The translations under genes and the position numbers were made by a program. From JBKCHH01 sp046302855 (lineage in GTDB: Bacteria; Pseudomonadota; Alphaproteobacteria; Rickettsiales; UBA8987), in assembly GCA_046302855.1 (NCBI GenBank), contig JBKCHH010000018.1:1-22842 (forward strand): a stretch of 22,842 bases of DNA, in the 5' to 3' direction. Below, one piece after another: positions 22,160 to 22,842 of this stretch. Within the stretch, counting starts at the first letter, position 1; every line of letters starts with the position of its first letter. The notes beneath the pieces are model-generated. The model saw only the letters and a list, made by a program, of their open reading frames with translations. It searched no databases and was not told the DNA's origin.

Positions 22160-22842
22160 ATAATCTTAACCCTTTTTTCGCCACTTTTAATCATTTTATT
22201 AAGGGCGGAAAGGTAGGCTATGGTGCTAGCAACCATGGTATCTACATTGGCGCCGTGCCCGCTATAGGTTTCATCTTTTTTTTCATCATAAAGTTTTACG
22301 GTAACTTCGGCTAAAGCGTCAGAGCCTTCAGTTACGGCGTGAACTTGATAAAGCTGTAAATTTGCTTTGTGGGGATAAATTTCATTTATCGCCTTAAAAA
22401 TTGCGTCCACCGGCCCTTGTCCGTTCGCAGTTGCAGATTTAATTTTGCCATCTACTTCAAGCTCTAACTTTGCCTGCTGTTTTTTTGAACCGCAATTAAT
22501 TTCAAGGGCTTTAAATTTTATTGAATAAAAATCTTGAAAATACTCTTCGTTTATAAGCGAAACTATATCTTCATCATAAACCTTTTTCTTTTTATCGCTT
22601 AGGGTTTTAAACTCTTCAAATAGCTTTTCAAACCTATCATTTGAAATTAAATTTTGCCCATCACCAATTTTAAAGTTAAGCTCTAAAAGCTTTTCTTTAA
22701 AAGCGTTCCGGCCAGAATGTTTGCCAAGAACCATTTCAGATTTTTTCCAACCCACTTCTTTAGGGTCCATTATTTCATAAGTAGAGGCATTTTTAATCAT
22801 ACCATCTTGATGAATGCCAGATTCATGCGCAAAGGCATTAGC
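22156..22842 (-). CDS. leuA: 2-isopropylmalate synthase, 3' part (cut by window edge)
   Basis: LeuA condenses acetyl-CoA with 2-oxoisovalerate, opening leucine synthesis. The frame is open to the window end: the last visible bases, read on the minus strand, give ANAFAHESGIHQDGMIKNAS, the conserved metal-site His region (HESGIHQDG). Next come GKHSGRNAF and the C-terminal regulatory domain (about the last 130 residues), with NGQGPVDAIFKAI and SGHGANVDTMVAS, which mediate leucine feedback in the family. 228 residues are visible, under half of a roughly 510-residue enzyme. The catalytic barrel lies beyond the edge. Presence of the regulatory domain favours LeuA over homocitrate or citramalate synthase. 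Confidence 0.94.
   Translation of the reverse strand, partial: ANAFAHESGIHQDGMIKNASTYEIMDPKEVGWKKSEMVLGKHSGRNAFKEKLLELNFKIGDGQNLISNDRFEKLFEEFKTLSDKKKKVYDEDIVSLINEEYFQDFYSIKFKALEINCGSKKQQAKLELEVDGKIKSATANGQGPVDAIFKAINEIYPHKANLQLYQVHAVTEGSDALAEVTVKLYDEKKDETYSGHGANVDTMVASTIAYLSALNKMIKSGEKRVKII

Overview
The window looks like chromosomal DNA of an AT-rich alphaproteobacterium. The L33 protein, the short-form HisG, the Tim44-like/MltA gene pair and the two palindromic repeat families all fit that class. Some of it recalls Rickettsiales-like or other low-GC lineages, but the cell keeps its own histidine, arginine, leucine and folate/methionine genes, so it does not look like a strongly reduced parasite. 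This placement is inference from gene content, since no database search was possible. Coding density is high. Shine-Dalgarno sites are mostly weak, and leucine is often encoded by CTA and TTA. I see no rRNA, tRNA, CRISPR array, transposase or phage module.

Layout. (1) 112-9960, plus strand: rpmG, hisG, hisD, then a 2,561-residue exported protein with about 115 cysteines, a CHAP-like peptidoglycan-hydrolase motif set and a C-terminal Cys-Cys repeat region. Spacings are 25, 3 and 14 nt. (2) 9961-10124: a palindromic repeat element that fills the whole gap between two converging stop codons. (3) 10125-11312, minus: acetyl-CoA acetyltransferase. (4) 11446-15463, plus: an envelope-flavoured cluster of Tim44-like protein, MltA lytic transglycosylase, MlaF ATPase, AcpS and CorA. 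(5) 15464-16035: a two-way terminator, a 73-codon orphan ORF on the minus strand with its own promoter, and a second palindromic element. The promoter's -35/-10 spacer is almost entirely a TC dinucleotide tract. (6) 16036-20224, minus: metF, a degenerate kinase-like membrane protein and argG, probably one transcript. (7) 20249-22159, plus: mlaA and recF, back to back. (8) 22156-22842, minus: the 3' part of leuA, cut by the window edge.

How the genes relate. HisG and HisD catalyse the first and last steps of histidine synthesis. ArgG, LeuA and MetF serve arginine, leucine and one-carbon metabolism. MlaF and MlaA belong to the same outer-membrane lipid-asymmetry pathway but sit about 6 kb apart in separate transcription units. 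MltA and the CHAP-like segment of the giant protein both point to peptidoglycan remodelling.

The most notable items are the giant cysteine-rich protein, the orphan ORF with a possibly phase-variable promoter, the kinase-like protein lacking HRD and DFG motifs, and the repeat element that exactly occupies a stop-to-stop gap.
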